This document shows, piece by piece, positions 1 through 8,400 of a stretch of 40,375 nt of DNA. Below the pieces are notes generated by a model. That model was not told the origin of the DNA and did not search any database. It saw only the letters and a program-made list of their open reading frames with translations. A program made the translations under genes and the position numbers. The stretch comes from Sedimentisphaerales bacterium (GTDB taxonomy: Bacteria; Planctomycetota; Phycisphaerae; Sedimentisphaerales; Anaerobacaceae): contig JANQHJ010000119.1 of NCBI GenBank assembly GCA_028282745.1, positions 1-40,375 on the forward strand. The letters run 5' to 3'. Within the stretch, counting starts at the first letter, position 1, and each line of letters starts with the position of its first letter.

Positions 1-84
1 GCTGCTCGTGCATATCAGGCAAATGTAGCTGTACTCAAACGCTACCAGACAATGGTTGAAAGTACTCTCGAACTCTTAAGATGA
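1..84 (+). CDS. flgC: Flagellar basal-body rod protein FlgC, C-terminal fragment (cut by window start)
   Basis: An open frame from base 1 ends at TGA 82-84 and encodes 27 residues, including AYQANVAVLKRYQTMVE and ending in ELLR. The AYxANVxxL...M pattern followed by a short helix is the usual C-terminal end of proximal rod proteins, where it forms part of the coiled coil lining the rod. It sits 14 bases before fliE, and flgB-flgC-fliE is a very common order, which favours FlgC over other rod proteins. The rest of the gene lies outside the window. Confidence 0.85.
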   Translation, partial: AARAYQANVAVLKRYQTMVESTLELLR

Positions 85-98
85 TCAGAGGTTAACAC

Positions 99-413
99 AT
101 GATTAATTTTAATGCTAATGTCTCAAAAGTAGCCGCTAACGCTTATGCAGAAGCGGCCAAGACTATCAGCAACGACAAAAACTCAAAAGGCTTTGACAAG
201 ACCATGGACGTCATCAAAAAGAACCTCGCAGCGGTTGATGACAACCAGAGACAGGCCGATCAGTCCGTAGCCGATCTACTTTCCGGCAGGAATCAGGATA
301 TCACTTCAGTCGTTTCATCGGTCGCCAAAGCTGATATGAGCTTCAAGCTGTTAGTAGGCGTCAGGAACAAACTTATCGAAGCGTACCAGGCAACTATGAA
401 TATGGGTATCTGA
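99..413 (+). CDS. fliE: Flagellar hook-basal body complex protein FliE
   Basis: This 104-residue protein has the normal FliE length. FliE is the adaptor that joins the MS ring (FliF) to the proximal rod and is exported through the flagellar type III gate. The C-terminal half carries the family pattern: alanine-rich helix AKADMSFKLLVGVRNKLIEA followed by YQ and a short hydrophobic end with Met. The start ATG is preceded by AGAGG seven bases upstream. It lies between flgC and fliF, as in many bacterial fla operons. The N-terminal half is poorly conserved, as usual for the family. Confidence 0.95.
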   Translation: MINFNANVSKVAANAYAEAAKTISNDKNSKGFDKTMDVIKKNLAAVDDNQRQADQSVADLLSGRNQDITSVVSSVAKADMSFKLLVGVRNKLIEAYQATMNMGI

Positions 414-448
414 TAAAGAACGAGACATAAATTTAAACGAGCCTTGTT

Positions 449-1942
449 ATGGATATTTTTAAAAAGTTAGGAGCTATTTGGGAAAACATCAGCATCGTGC
501 AAAAGGCACTGCTGGTCGCGATAACATTAACGCTGGTTGCCGCCGGCGGTTTATTGGTCCACTGGGCCTCTAAGCCGGATATGCAATTATTATACAATGA
601 TCTCGACCCGGAGGAGGCAGGTAAGATCACTGACAAGATCAGTGAGAGGAATATAGCATATGAATTACGCGGCACCAGCGTCTTCGTTCCAAAAGAGCAC
701 GTTTATCAGCTCCGCCTTGATATGGCAAAAGAAGGACTACCCGAAGGTTCACAAAAAGGATACAACATCTTCGACAAACAGAAAATTTCCGTATCCCCAA
801 AAGTTCAGGACATCAATCTCCAGCGTGCCTTGCAGGAAGAACTCGCAAAAAGTATCCAAATGATGGACGGCATCAATCATGCCCGCATACATATTACAAG
901 CAGCGAAGATTCCATCTTTGCCAACGAATCGAAACAAACAACAGCTTCGGTCGCTCTGCGGTTGAAACCCGGATATGAGATTGGTCAATCAAGCATAGCA
1001 GCAATTACGCATCTCGTCGCAGGAGCGGTCGAAGGCCTCAAACCTGAAAATGTCACTGTAGTTGACAGCAATGGAAGGCTGCTCTCAAGAAGTCATGACG
1101 AGCTAACAGACAACGGAGCAGGTACCGTAGCTGATTATAGACAGAACATCGAAAAAAGCCTTGCTAAAAAAGCTGAGGATATGCTAATAGCCGTTCTCGG
1201 CCCCGGGCGGGCTTCTGTCAGAGTCAGTGCTGAGATCGACATGACCAGCTTAAGCACTGTCACTGAAAAATATGATCCCAAAGGCGTAGCTACAAAAGAG
1301 GAAATAGAAAGTACAACTGAAACACAGCCAGCAGGCAGTGAAGAAAACACTACGCCTGGCCAAAAAGAGCAGTCAAAAACAACTACCGAAACAGCGTTTG
1401 GAAAAACTGTAGAGCAAAAAACAGTACTGCCCGGCGAAATAAAATCACTGACCGTCGCGGCTTTTGTCGATCTGACACCTCCCGATGCCGATCCTAATAA
1501 TCTCGCCGCCGCTACTCCAATTATGAGCATTCTCGATGTCGAAGGCATTATCAAAAACGCTCTCGGCCTGAAAGATACTGATTCTCTCAAAGTTGTCCAG
1601 GCAAGATTTAATCGTCCTAAAGACAACACAATGCCTGTTGCAGAAGCATCGAGCTGGCCTCGCTATATGATGATAGCAAAAAATGCATCGCTTGGAGTTA
1701 TGGCGATTTGTGCCTTACTTGTATTTAAAATGTTTGCCAAGGCTGGAAAAAAAGCTACTGCCGCTTTGCCAGCCGAGCAGATGCAGCTGCCTGAAGGTGT
1801 ACAGCCGGCAGCAGGTTTACTACCGCCAACTCAGGAAGCTAATGAGCCGGTAGTATTGCGAAGACAGATCGCAAGCGCACTGCAAAGTAATCCCGATCAT
1901 GTTAAGAGACTCTTTGCGAGTTGGGTTGAAGAAAGGGAGTAA
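449..1942 (+). CDS. fliF: Flagellar MS-ring protein FliF
   Basis: At 497 residues the protein is close to the usual FliF size of 500-570. FliF forms the inner-membrane MS ring on which the rod, export gate and C ring assemble. A transmembrane helix lies at about residues 18-40. The YscJ/FliF ring-building motif region follows at about 45-220, including PDMQLLYNDLDPEEAG and the SVSPKVQDINLQRALQEEL stretch. The second periplasmic domain has a long low-complexity Glu/Thr insertion around residues 285-325. A second transmembrane helix lies at about 408-428. The extreme C terminus, VKRLFASWVEERE, matches the acidic FliG-binding tail. FliG begins six bases downstream. Confidence 0.97.
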   Translation: MDIFKKLGAIWENISIVQKALLVAITLTLVAAGGLLVHWASKPDMQLLYNDLDPEEAGKITDKISERNIAYELRGTSVFVPKEHVYQLRLDMAKEGLPEGSQKGYNIFDKQKISVSPKVQDINLQRALQEELAKSIQMMDGINHARIHITSSEDSIFANESKQTTASVALRLKPGYEIGQSSIAAITHLVAGAVEGLKPENVTVVDSNGRLLSRSHDELTDNGAGTVADYRQNIEKSLAKKAEDMLIAVLGPGRASVRVSAEIDMTSLSTVTEKYDPKGVATKEEIESTTETQPAGSEENTTPGQKEQSKTTTETAFGKTVEQKTVLPGEIKSLTVAAFVDLTPPDADPNNLAAATPIMSILDVEGIIKNALGLKDTDSLKVVQARFNRPKDNTMPVAEASSWPRYMMIAKNASLGVMAICALLVFKMFAKAGKKATAALPAEQMQLPEGVQPAAGLLPPTQEANEPVVLRRQIASALQSNPDHVKRLFASWVEERE

Positions 1943-1948
1943 CAGACA

Positions 1949-2950
1949 ATGCCACTTACCCAAAAGCAAAAAGCGGCAATGCTCCTCATGTCGCTCGATA
2001 CTGGCACAGCCTCCCAGCTGCTCAGTGACGTCAAGCCGGAAACGGTACGGGAACTGGCTGTTGAATTAGCCTATCTTGATGCCGCCGGCTATGCCAATAC
2101 CGAACAGAGCCTTATGTACGCCAAGGAATTTTGCAGCTCGCTCAGCATGAAAGGGGAATTCCATGTTAAGGATTTCCTGCAGGAAATGCTTAATAATACT
2201 GTCGGCACAGAAAAAGCTACTCAGATCCAATCCGATATTAAAGGATTGCTCCAGGAGCGTGACCCTTTTATCCCGATCAGAAATTCAAATGTCCAGACAA
2301 TATCTGAGATACTAAAAGAAGAGCACCCCCAAGCCATTGCGGTGGTTTTATCGGAGCTGACACCAAAGCAAAGCTCTGGTGTTCTTAAGCTGCTGGATGA
2401 AGAAATATGCCGCAATGTAATCGCAAGAATGACCTCCCAGGAGAGAATTACCCCCGAAGCCAAAAATCGTATCGCTGAGATGGCATGCGACAAACTGCGA
2501 AAATTAAAAACCTCGGACGGTGGAACTGTGCAGGCTCACCCGGAACAATCATTGCGACAGGTAGCAGTCATTCTTCGTAATCTCGGCATGGAAATTCGTG
2601 ACGGGATGCTAAAGGCCATTAAAGATAAAGACGCAGACGCAGCTGTCAAAGTCGAAAACCTTATGGTCGTCTGGGAAGACATTCCGCTGATAACCGACCG
2701 CTCACTGCAAACGATCCTTCGGGATATTGATGCCGGCAAAATGGCGGTTGCTCTTGTTAAGGCTGACGAAGGGATAGCGATGAAAATTAAAACGAACATA
2801 TCGGAAAGAATGGCTCAGACACTCGAAGAGGAAACAGCCCTTATGTCTGAGCAAACCAGTGAAGATATAGAAAAGGCCCGTGAAGAGATACTGGAACTGC
2901 TTAGAAGCAAAAATGCCAACGGTGACCTCGCATTTATGGAACAAGAATAA
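1949..2950 (+). CDS. fliG: Flagellar motor switch protein FliG
   Basis: This 333-residue protein has the normal length for FliG, the C-ring protein that binds FliF and takes torque from the stator. The middle domain carries the family EHPQ motif (KEEHPQAIAVVLSEL) that contacts FliM. The C-terminal torque domain has the conserved charged helix with WEDIPLITDRSLQTILRDID, then a SERMAQTLEEE segment. A GGGAG ribosome site lies nine bases before the ATG. The typical GPV turn near the end is replaced by MSEQTSEDIEKAREEI, a divergent form. It is tightly coupled to fliF and fliH. Confidence 0.96.
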   Translation: MPLTQKQKAAMLLMSLDTGTASQLLSDVKPETVRELAVELAYLDAAGYANTEQSLMYAKEFCSSLSMKGEFHVKDFLQEMLNNTVGTEKATQIQSDIKGLLQERDPFIPIRNSNVQTISEILKEEHPQAIAVVLSELTPKQSSGVLKLLDEEICRNVIARMTSQERITPEAKNRIAEMACDKLRKLKTSDGGTVQAHPEQSLRQVAVILRNLGMEIRDGMLKAIKDKDADAAVKVENLMVVWEDIPLITDRSLQTILRDIDAGKMAVALVKADEGIAMKIKTNISERMAQTLEEETALMSEQTSEDIEKAREEILELLRSKNANGDLAFMEQE

Positions 2951-2954
2951 TCCT

Positions 2955-3521
2955 ATGGAACAGGTAAGTTTAAATCTTAACAGTGCCATACAGAGTATTG
3001 AGGTTGTAACGGGTCATCCCAGCAGCCCTCAAAGCGGCCCGGCACCACCTCAGAATGCCGATCCGTCTATTACCATGGGCCAGATCGAGCAGAAGAAAAA
3101 CCAGCTCACTCAATTATGCTCCGATCTCGAAAATCTTATCAAGAACTTAGCTCAGTCCCAGGCTGAGCTTATCGTACAACATAAGCAGGACATTGCAAAT
3201 CTTAGCGTTGAGATAGCGCGAAAGATCATCGCTCATAAAGTAGAGAACGACGACTATCAAATAAAACAGATAGTCGAAAACGCTCTCGAAGACGCACCGG
3301 TCAATCAGGATATTATTGTGCGTCTCAATCCAAAGGACTGCTCGCAGATCGAGCAGCTTGTAAAACAATCGAAATTTGAAATAGCTTCGCAGGTAACATT
3401 CGTCGCCGATGCCAAAATAGGCCCGGCTGAATGCGTCCTCGAAACACCAAAGGGAATTATCGAATCATTCATAGACCAGCACCTCGAAAAGATCAAACAG
3501 GCGCTGGTCAAAGCCGGATAA
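2955..3521 (+). CDS. fliH: Flagellar export ATPase regulator FliH
   Basis: The gene encodes 188 residues from ATG 2955, four bases after the fliG stop. A longer frame starting inside fliG is possible but would force a 70-base overlap, so the short start is preferred. FliH is the peripheral stalk protein that ties the ATPase FliI to the C ring and export gate. The visible layout is a Pro/Ser-rich N terminus, a long polar helix at about residues 45-85 (AQSQAELIVQHKQDIANLSV), and a C-terminal domain with IARKII and the ETPKGIIESFIDQHLEKIK ending typical of FliH/YscL. Position between fliG and fliI supports the call. Confidence 0.92.
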   Translation: MEQVSLNLNSAIQSIEVVTGHPSSPQSGPAPPQNADPSITMGQIEQKKNQLTQLCSDLENLIKNLAQSQAELIVQHKQDIANLSVEIARKIIAHKVENDDYQIKQIVENALEDAPVNQDIIVRLNPKDCSQIEQLVKQSKFEIASQVTFVADAKIGPAECVLETPKGIIESFIDQHLEKIKQALVKAG

Positions 3522-3523
3522 AT

Positions 3524-4885
3524 ATGGAAACAAAGATAAACACAAGCTTGTCAATAAATTTTGATAAACTCAGCACAATGGTGCGTGAAGTAAACCTGCA
3601 CCATTGTAAAGGCGTGGTAACTCGCGTAGCCGGGCTGGTCGTTGAGTCGAATGGCCCGGTATTAGGTCTTGGCGAGCTTTGCGCTATCGAACTGCGTGAC
3701 GGCAAAAGAGTTCTCGCCGAGGTGGTTGGATTCAGAGATGACAGGCTCATTTTGCTGCCGCTCGAACATATCGAAGGCATTTCGCCCGGCGATTCGGTAA
3801 CCGCAAGAAGCACCTCCCGGCACATAATGCTCAGTGACAAAATACTCGGCAGAGTAATGAACGGGCTCGGCGAACCAATAGACAATAAAGGCCTTCTTTG
3901 CGGTAGAGACAAAAAAACGCTCGATTCACAAAGCCCCGAACCGCTAAGAAGGCAAAAGATACATGAACCATTGCCTTTGGGTATAAGATCGATAGATTCA
4001 CTGATAACCTGCGGCAGAGGTCAGCGAATAGGCATCTTCGCCGGCAGCGGTGTTGGTAAAAGCGTTTTGCTTGGCGATATCGCCAATGGCTCCGACGCTG
4101 ACATAAACGTTGTCGCACTGATAGGTGAACGTGGAAGAGAAGTCAGGGAATTTTTAGAAGAAGACCTTGGCCCGGAAGGACTTACTAAAAGCGTTATCAT
4201 AGTAGCTACTTCCGACTCGCCACCTATCCAGCGAGTAAAAGCAGCTTTCATGGCCGCCACCATCGCCGAATATTTCCGCGATAAAGGCAAAGATGTTTTG
4301 TTTATGATGGACTCATTAACAAGATTCGCACAGGCACAGCGTGAAATCGGGCTTGCGGCAGGCGAACCGCCAGCCTCAAAGGGATACTGCCCGAGCGTCT
4401 TCGCTCTAATGCCTCGATTGATCGAACGGCTCGGCAAATCATCTGTCGGAAGTATCACCGGCATTTTGACTGTGCTTGTTGAAAACGACGACATGAACGA
4501 TCCCGTCGCTGACAGCGCAAGAAGCCTGCTCGACGGCCATATCGTTCTCTCACGTAAATTAGCAGAGAGTGGCCATTTCCCCGCGGTCGATATTCTAAGC
4601 TCCATAAGCAGATTGATGCCGGCTGTTTCATCACAAGAACACAAGATAGCAGCCCAAAAGCTAAGACAGATATACGCTATATATAAAGACGCCGAGGATC
4701 TCATTAATATTGGGGCTCTTGCTCCCGGCAATAATAAACGCATTGACGGCGCGATAACACTTATAGAAAGAATACGCAATTTCCTTATTCAGCCGGTAAG
4801 GCAGAAAACGGAATTCGAAAACACGATCAAGCAGTTGACGACCATTACAAACACCTGGGATGAGTTGACCGGTGCTGATAATTAG
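3524..4885 (+). CDS. fliI: Flagellum-specific export ATPase FliI
   Basis: The protein has 453 residues from ATG 3524, three bases after the fliH stop; an upstream in-frame start would overlap fliH by about 90 bases. FliI is the hexameric ATPase of the flagellar type III exporter, related to F1-beta. The Walker A loop GSGVGKS is at about residues 174-180. Further family segments are ALIGERGREVREFLEEDLG, the Walker B-like VLFMMDSLTRFAQAQREIGL, and GEPPASKGYCPSVFALMPRL. Length and motif spacing are normal, so it should be catalytically intact. Confidence 0.98.
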   Translation: METKINTSLSINFDKLSTMVREVNLHHCKGVVTRVAGLVVESNGPVLGLGELCAIELRDGKRVLAEVVGFRDDRLILLPLEHIEGISPGDSVTARSTSRHIMLSDKILGRVMNGLGEPIDNKGLLCGRDKKTLDSQSPEPLRRQKIHEPLPLGIRSIDSLITCGRGQRIGIFAGSGVGKSVLLGDIANGSDADINVVALIGERGREVREFLEEDLGPEGLTKSVIIVATSDSPPIQRVKAAFMAATIAEYFRDKGKDVLFMMDSLTRFAQAQREIGLAAGEPPASKGYCPSVFALMPRLIERLGKSSVGSITGILTVLVENDDMNDPVADSARSLLDGHIVLSRKLAESGHFPAVDILSSISRLMPAVSSQEHKIAAQKLRQIYAIYKDAEDLINIGALAPGNNKRIDGAITLIERIRNFLIQPVRQKTEFENTIKQLTTITNTWDELTGADN

Positions 4886-4897
4886 AAAAGACTGTAA

Positions 4898-5350
4898 ATG
4901 AAAAAGTTTATATGGCGATTACAGAAAGTACTGGATATTAATCAGAAAAGGGAAAAGGCCGAAAGAGCTAAATTGTTCGAAGTTACCGAGCAATTGGCAC
5001 TGGCAAGAACCCAGCTTCTGGCCCAGCAGAGAATTTTACAGGATGTGATTAACCAGGTAGCAAAAGACGATACAACACAGCGTTTGAATAAGCAGGAATT
5101 ATTATTAAAAAGCACGAAAACAAATGACAGTATTATAAAAAATATAAAAGAAAATATCACTCTTCTGAACGAAAAGAAAAGAAAGATCACAGAAGAGTTC
5201 TTGAAGCTTAAACGATCAAACGAAGCAATGGAAAAATTAAGACAAAAAGCAAAATTAGAATATATATCCGAACAGGAAAAATTAATGCAGAAGGAAATGG
5301 ACGAGCATACGGGTATTCGCTTCGCGAGAAAAATAGCGCAACACAATTGA
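4898..5350 (+). CDS. fliJ: Flagellar export protein FliJ
   Basis: This protein of 150 residues has a FliJ-like N terminus (FIWRLQKVLDINQKREKAE) and is almost wholly charged alpha-helix with coiled-coil character, ending in EKLMQKEMDEHTGIRFARKI. FliJ is the central stalk of the FliH-FliI ATPase complex and helps energise export. Sequence identity within the family is always low; the size, coiled-coil content, N-terminal motif and location directly after fliI decide the call. It is unusually rich in Lys and Asn relative to its neighbours, which is common for FliJ. Confidence 0.9.
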   Translation: MKKFIWRLQKVLDINQKREKAERAKLFEVTEQLALARTQLLAQQRILQDVINQVAKDDTTQRLNKQELLLKSTKTNDSIIKNIKENITLLNEKKRKITEEFLKLKRSNEAMEKLRQKAKLEYISEQEKLMQKEMDEHTGIRFARKIAQHN

Positions 5351-5392
5351 TATATCATGCGAAATCCAGCTTGTTGATAAGGAGAAATAACA

Positions 5393-6094
5393 GTGAACAA
5401 AAAAATGTTAATGATAACGGCTCTGGTAAGTGTAGTCGCTCTCGGCGGAACATTTGCGATAAGTTTCATGGTCTCTAAAAAGTTTAATACGCTAAAGGAA
5501 GAACTGGCTAAGCAGCAGGCTACCGAGGAAAAACCGGTTACTCCACAGGCCAGGCTACTCAAGGAAATGACCGATGTAACTGAAGAAAAGCCTATCACTA
5601 TGGCCCTTGGCGAAGACCAGCTTCAAAACCTCATTCGCGAAGTACGAGATAAGATACATACATACAATACCAGGCTTATAGAGCTTAGAAAATCCGAGGA
5701 AAGGCTCCAATCAGCTCAAAGGTCACTGCGAGATGATATTGATGAATTGACCGGCCTGCAAACCGAGCTGGCTTCAACGGTTGCCGAGCTCAAACGTCAG
5801 AAGGTATTGCTAAAACAAACTCGTATCGAGATCGCTAAGTCTGAGAAAGACAACCTTGAAAAGATCGCGGCTGCTTATGACAAGATGAAACCAGCCGGTG
5901 CAGCTGAAATCTTTACTAATATGACAAAACTTGAAACCTCTGAAACAAGAGGACTTGAAGAAGTAATAAAGATCATGAACTATATGACTGACCGCACCAA
6001 AGCCAAAGTGCTGGAATCGCTGGTATCAACCCAGCCCCAGTTGGCAGCGGTGCTCAGTACTGAATTGAAACGCGTAAAGGAGGTCGTTGACTAA
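5393..6094 (+). CDS. MotE/YlxF-like flagellar protein (MgtE N-domain-like)
   Basis: The 233-residue protein starts at GTG 5393, preceded by AAGGAG at a good spacing. An uncleaved signal/anchor helix lies at about residues 5-28. A long charged coiled coil follows at about 75-160, then a C-terminal repeat-like domain with AAAYDKMKPAGAAEIF and IMNYMTDRTKAKVLESL. These two MKPxxAAxI / MxxxxAAxxL-like units resemble the MgtE N-terminal domain seen in YlxF of Bacillus fla/che operons and in MotE, a periplasmic chaperone for stator-associated proteins. It sits between fliJ and motA. A stator-assembly or stator-stabilising role is an inference; the family resemblance is fairly clear. Confidence 0.75.
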   Translation: MNKKMLMITALVSVVALGGTFAISFMVSKKFNTLKEELAKQQATEEKPVTPQARLLKEMTDVTEEKPITMALGEDQLQNLIREVRDKIHTYNTRLIELRKSEERLQSAQRSLRDDIDELTGLQTELASTVAELKRQKVLLKQTRIEIAKSEKDNLEKIAAAYDKMKPAGAAEIFTNMTKLETSETRGLEEVIKIMNYMTDRTKAKVLESLVSTQPQLAAVLSTELKRVKEVVD

Positions 6095-6095
6095 A

Positions 6096-6872
6096 ATGGA
6101 CCTTGCAACAATTATAGGCATTACTCTTGGTTTTTTCGTTATCATGTTCGCCATTATTGGCGGCTCTGGAGGCAGTGCTGCGATATTTTTCAACGCGCCG
6201 TCGCTTGCCATTACGATCGGCGGTATGATCTGCGCGACCTTGATCCACTTTTCACTACCTCAGTTTCTGGGCATCTTCTCCATTATGAAGAAGACCCTGT
6301 TCTCCAAGATACCGCCGCCTTCAACATCTATACAGAACATGGTCAATTTCGCCGCCATTAACAGACGAGACGGAGCCCTGGCACTCGAGCAGGAAATAGG
6401 CAAGCTTCAGGATCCATTTTTTGTTAAGGGTTTGCAGATGCTTGTGGACGGTCAGAACGACGATTCGATCCGCGATATAATGTCACTCGAAATCGACAAT
6501 CTCAGGATCCGCCATGCGACAGGTAAAAAAATCCTTGAGTTTATGGGAGCTGCAGCTCCTGCATTCGGCATGATCGGCACACTGATTGGTCTTGTACAGA
6601 TGTTAACCAACATGAGTTCGCCCGACTCGATCGGTGCCGGTATGGCAACGGCGCTTCTGACAACATTCTACGGTGCTTTTGCCGCAAACCTCGTTTTCAT
6701 TCCGTTATCAGGTAAGCTTGGTATATATTCACAGGATGAAGCTACCAGTAAGGAAATGATCGTCGAGGGTCTATGCGCTATCGCAGGAGGTGAGAACCCG
6801 ACGGCGGTCAGGGAAAAGATGCACGCCTTCATTTCTCATAGCAGACGTAAGGAAGTTAAGGCTAATATCTAA
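6096..6872 (+). CDS. motA: Flagellar stator protein MotA
   Basis: The 258-residue protein, normal in length for MotA, has four predicted transmembrane helices: two near the N terminus (about 3-22 and 33-52) and two at about 150-170 and 180-205. The cytoplasmic loop has INRRDGALALEQEI, and the third-helix region has AAAPAFGMIGTLIGLVQML, the conserved Pro/Gly-rich MotA/TolQ/ExbB segment facing the proton path. MotA forms the ring around the MotB dimer and pushes on FliG. ATG 6096 directly follows the previous stop. An in-frame TTG nine bases earlier sits too close to the AAGGAGG ribosome site. The stop overlaps the next ATG by one base. Confidence 0.95.
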   Translation: MDLATIIGITLGFFVIMFAIIGGSGGSAAIFFNAPSLAITIGGMICATLIHFSLPQFLGIFSIMKKTLFSKIPPPSTSIQNMVNFAAINRRDGALALEQEIGKLQDPFFVKGLQMLVDGQNDDSIRDIMSLEIDNLRIRHATGKKILEFMGAAAPAFGMIGTLIGLVQMLTNMSSPDSIGAGMATALLTTFYGAFAANLVFIPLSGKLGIYSQDEATSKEMIVEGLCAIAGGENPTAVREKMHAFISHSRRKEVKANI

Positions 6873-7570
6873 TGGCCCGTGAGAAAAAACCATTCAAAGA
6901 AGAAGAAATGCCGGGCGCTCCTGAATGGATGGTTACATTCAGTGACTGTATGACATTACTTCTTACTTTTTTCGTGCTGCTGTTGAGCTTCTCCAGCTTT
7001 GACGAACGGGAATTCAGCAAACTACGCGTCATCTATTGCAACGCCTTCAACACGATCAACTCACGCAGACAGTCAACCAGGGAAGCTATGAATCCTCCTG
7101 AGCCAAAAGTCTTTGCAGAAGAATTAGACAAAGGCAGCGATAAATCTACTCTTGAAGATAGAACTGAGGGCACTATAAAAGAAAGCTACAAAGACGACTA
7201 CAAAAAACACAAGGTTTTCCTGATACGCTCTGAAGAAATGTTTATTGCCAAGGGAATCGCAATCTCAAAACAAGGCAAAGAGACCCTTTCAACCATGGCT
7301 AAATTCCTCAAAAGAATGCCCGGCCGGGTGGTTGTAGGTGAAAACAGCAGCTTACGTAGTAACCGGGATACAAATCTTGCTATGAAGCGGACATGGGCAA
7401 TAATTGATTATTTTAATAAAGCCGGTGGATTAAGCACTGATCGATTCAGTGTTTGTGCCGATTCAATGGTAGGTAAAAAGGGGTTTGCCTTTTTTAATTT
7501 AGATACTGACACGACCAGGCCGGACAGGGTCGTTGAAATAATATTGCTTGAACAGAGTCTTTATAATTGA
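6872..7570 (+). CDS. motB: MotB-like stator protein, first copy
   Basis: The 232-residue protein has one N-terminal transmembrane helix with the MotB plug pattern EWMVTFSDCMTLLLTFFVLL. Asp25 corresponds to the essential proton-carrying Asp of MotB. A linker follows, then a divergent OmpA/MotB peptidoglycan-binding domain at about residues 110-228. In that domain the usual N-x-x-L-S-x-x-R-A signature reads DTNLAMKRT, so its Asn, Ser and Ala positions are changed and peptidoglycan grip may be altered. It overlaps motA by one base and the second motB-like gene by four bases, so all three are probably translated together. Confidence 0.88.
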   Translation: MAREKKPFKEEEMPGAPEWMVTFSDCMTLLLTFFVLLLSFSSFDEREFSKLRVIYCNAFNTINSRRQSTREAMNPPEPKVFAEELDKGSDKSTLEDRTEGTIKESYKDDYKKHKVFLIRSEEMFIAKGIAISKQGKETLSTMAKFLKRMPGRVVVGENSSLRSNRDTNLAMKRTWAIIDYFNKAGGLSTDRFSVCADSMVGKKGFAFFNLDTDTTRPDRVVEIILLEQSLYN

Positions 7571-8292
7571 GAGCTAAGAAACCGCCACCAGAAGATGAAG
7601 GCCAGAAAGTGCCTGGGTATATTGTCACCTTCAGTGACATGGTTACTCTTCTGCTCACATTTTTCGTTATGCTTTTAAGCCTGGCTAATACACAGGATCC
7701 TGAGCTATTCAATTCAGGCCGAGACTCTTTCGTAAGGTCAATAAAAGGATACGGACTTGGCATCCTTTTTGGAAAGAAAGAAAGCATGGAATTTTCAGAC
7801 CCCAAGGTACTTAATAAGGTGGAAAATCCGGAAGATATTGATCAGGAAACGGCAATTGATGCCAGGGAGGAACGCACGCGAAGAATATTCAGCCAGATAC
7901 AGGAATCAATGAAGACAATGCCCTCGGATCTGAGCGGTGGAAAGATCGATTATCCGGCGCCAGAGATAAAGTTCGCCGCTGGAAGTGTAAAGCTCGAAGA
8001 CCATGCCAAACAATATCTTGAAGATTTCTGCTCAAGAATACAGAGCGACCCTGATATTGAATCGGCCAGCTTATATGTTCTGGGAATCGCTACTGAAGCA
8101 GCTTCCAGGCAAAAGCAATGGTCGCTATCAGCATTACGGGCTAAAGCAGTCTCCGATTACATCGCCAGGATACTTCCCGAACAGCAACGCCCCACTATTT
8201 ACTCATGGGGAGCCGGCCCCGGCAAGGTCTGGACAAACGACGATAGCTCAATGGCAAAGAACTGTGAGATATTGATTTCGATAGTAAGGTAA
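7567..8292 (+). CDS. MotB-like stator protein, second tandem copy
   Basis: This 241-residue protein starts at TTG 7567, which overlaps the previous stop (TTGA). No ATG is available before the membrane helix and no Shine-Dalgarno is seen, so translational coupling is likely. The N-terminal helix PGYIVTFSDMVTLLLTFFVM keeps the MotB Asp (Asp24). The C-terminal OmpA-type domain carries QWSLSALRAKAVSDYIARIL, closer to the peptidoglycan-binding signature than the first copy. The two copies differ greatly outside the membrane helix, so the duplication is old. It may form a MotB heterodimer or an alternative stator; which is unknown. Confidence 0.86.
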   Translation: MRAKKPPPEDEGQKVPGYIVTFSDMVTLLLTFFVMLLSLANTQDPELFNSGRDSFVRSIKGYGLGILFGKKESMEFSDPKVLNKVENPEDIDQETAIDAREERTRRIFSQIQESMKTMPSDLSGGKIDYPAPEIKFAAGSVKLEDHAKQYLEDFCSRIQSDPDIESASLYVLGIATEAASRQKQWSLSALRAKAVSDYIARILPEQQRPTIYSWGAGPGKVWTNDDSSMAKNCEILISIVR

Positions 8293-8384
8293 ACGATTTG
8301 ATAACAGCTGTATAAATTTTCAACAAAAACACCAAATAAGCACAAAAAAACCTCGAATTTAGGCCAAAAACACGCCTTTATTTC

Positions 8385-8400
8385 AGGCACAGTTTTTGCT
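8385..8400 (+). promoter_or_regulatory. Sigma-54 (RpoN) type promoter upstream of fliO
   Basis: The sequence AGGCACAGTTTTTGCT matches the -24/-12 consensus TGGCACRNNNNTTGCW at 15 of 16 positions; only the first base differs. The invariant GG is at 8386-8387 and the GC at 8398-8399, separated by exactly ten bases as sigma-54 requires. The transcription start is predicted near 8411, about 30 bases before the fliO ATG. It lies in the only sizeable gap of the plus-strand cluster, so the export-gate genes may be switched on separately from fliE-motB by an enhancer-binding activator of the FleR/FlrC/FlgR type. Confidence 0.85.

Noticed and set aside
3431-3523. Upstream start giving FliI 31 more residues
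   Set aside because: It would overlap the well-supported fliH end, and the ATG at 3524 gives the normal FliI N terminus and length.
4021-4779. 252-codon minus-strand open frame
   Set aside because: It is antisense to fliI, shows no family motif, and fliI is strongly conserved on the plus strand.
8361-8383. AGGC/GCCT hairpin followed by T-rich sequence as a terminator for motB
   Set aside because: The stem is four base pairs with a nine-base loop, too weak to support a terminator call.
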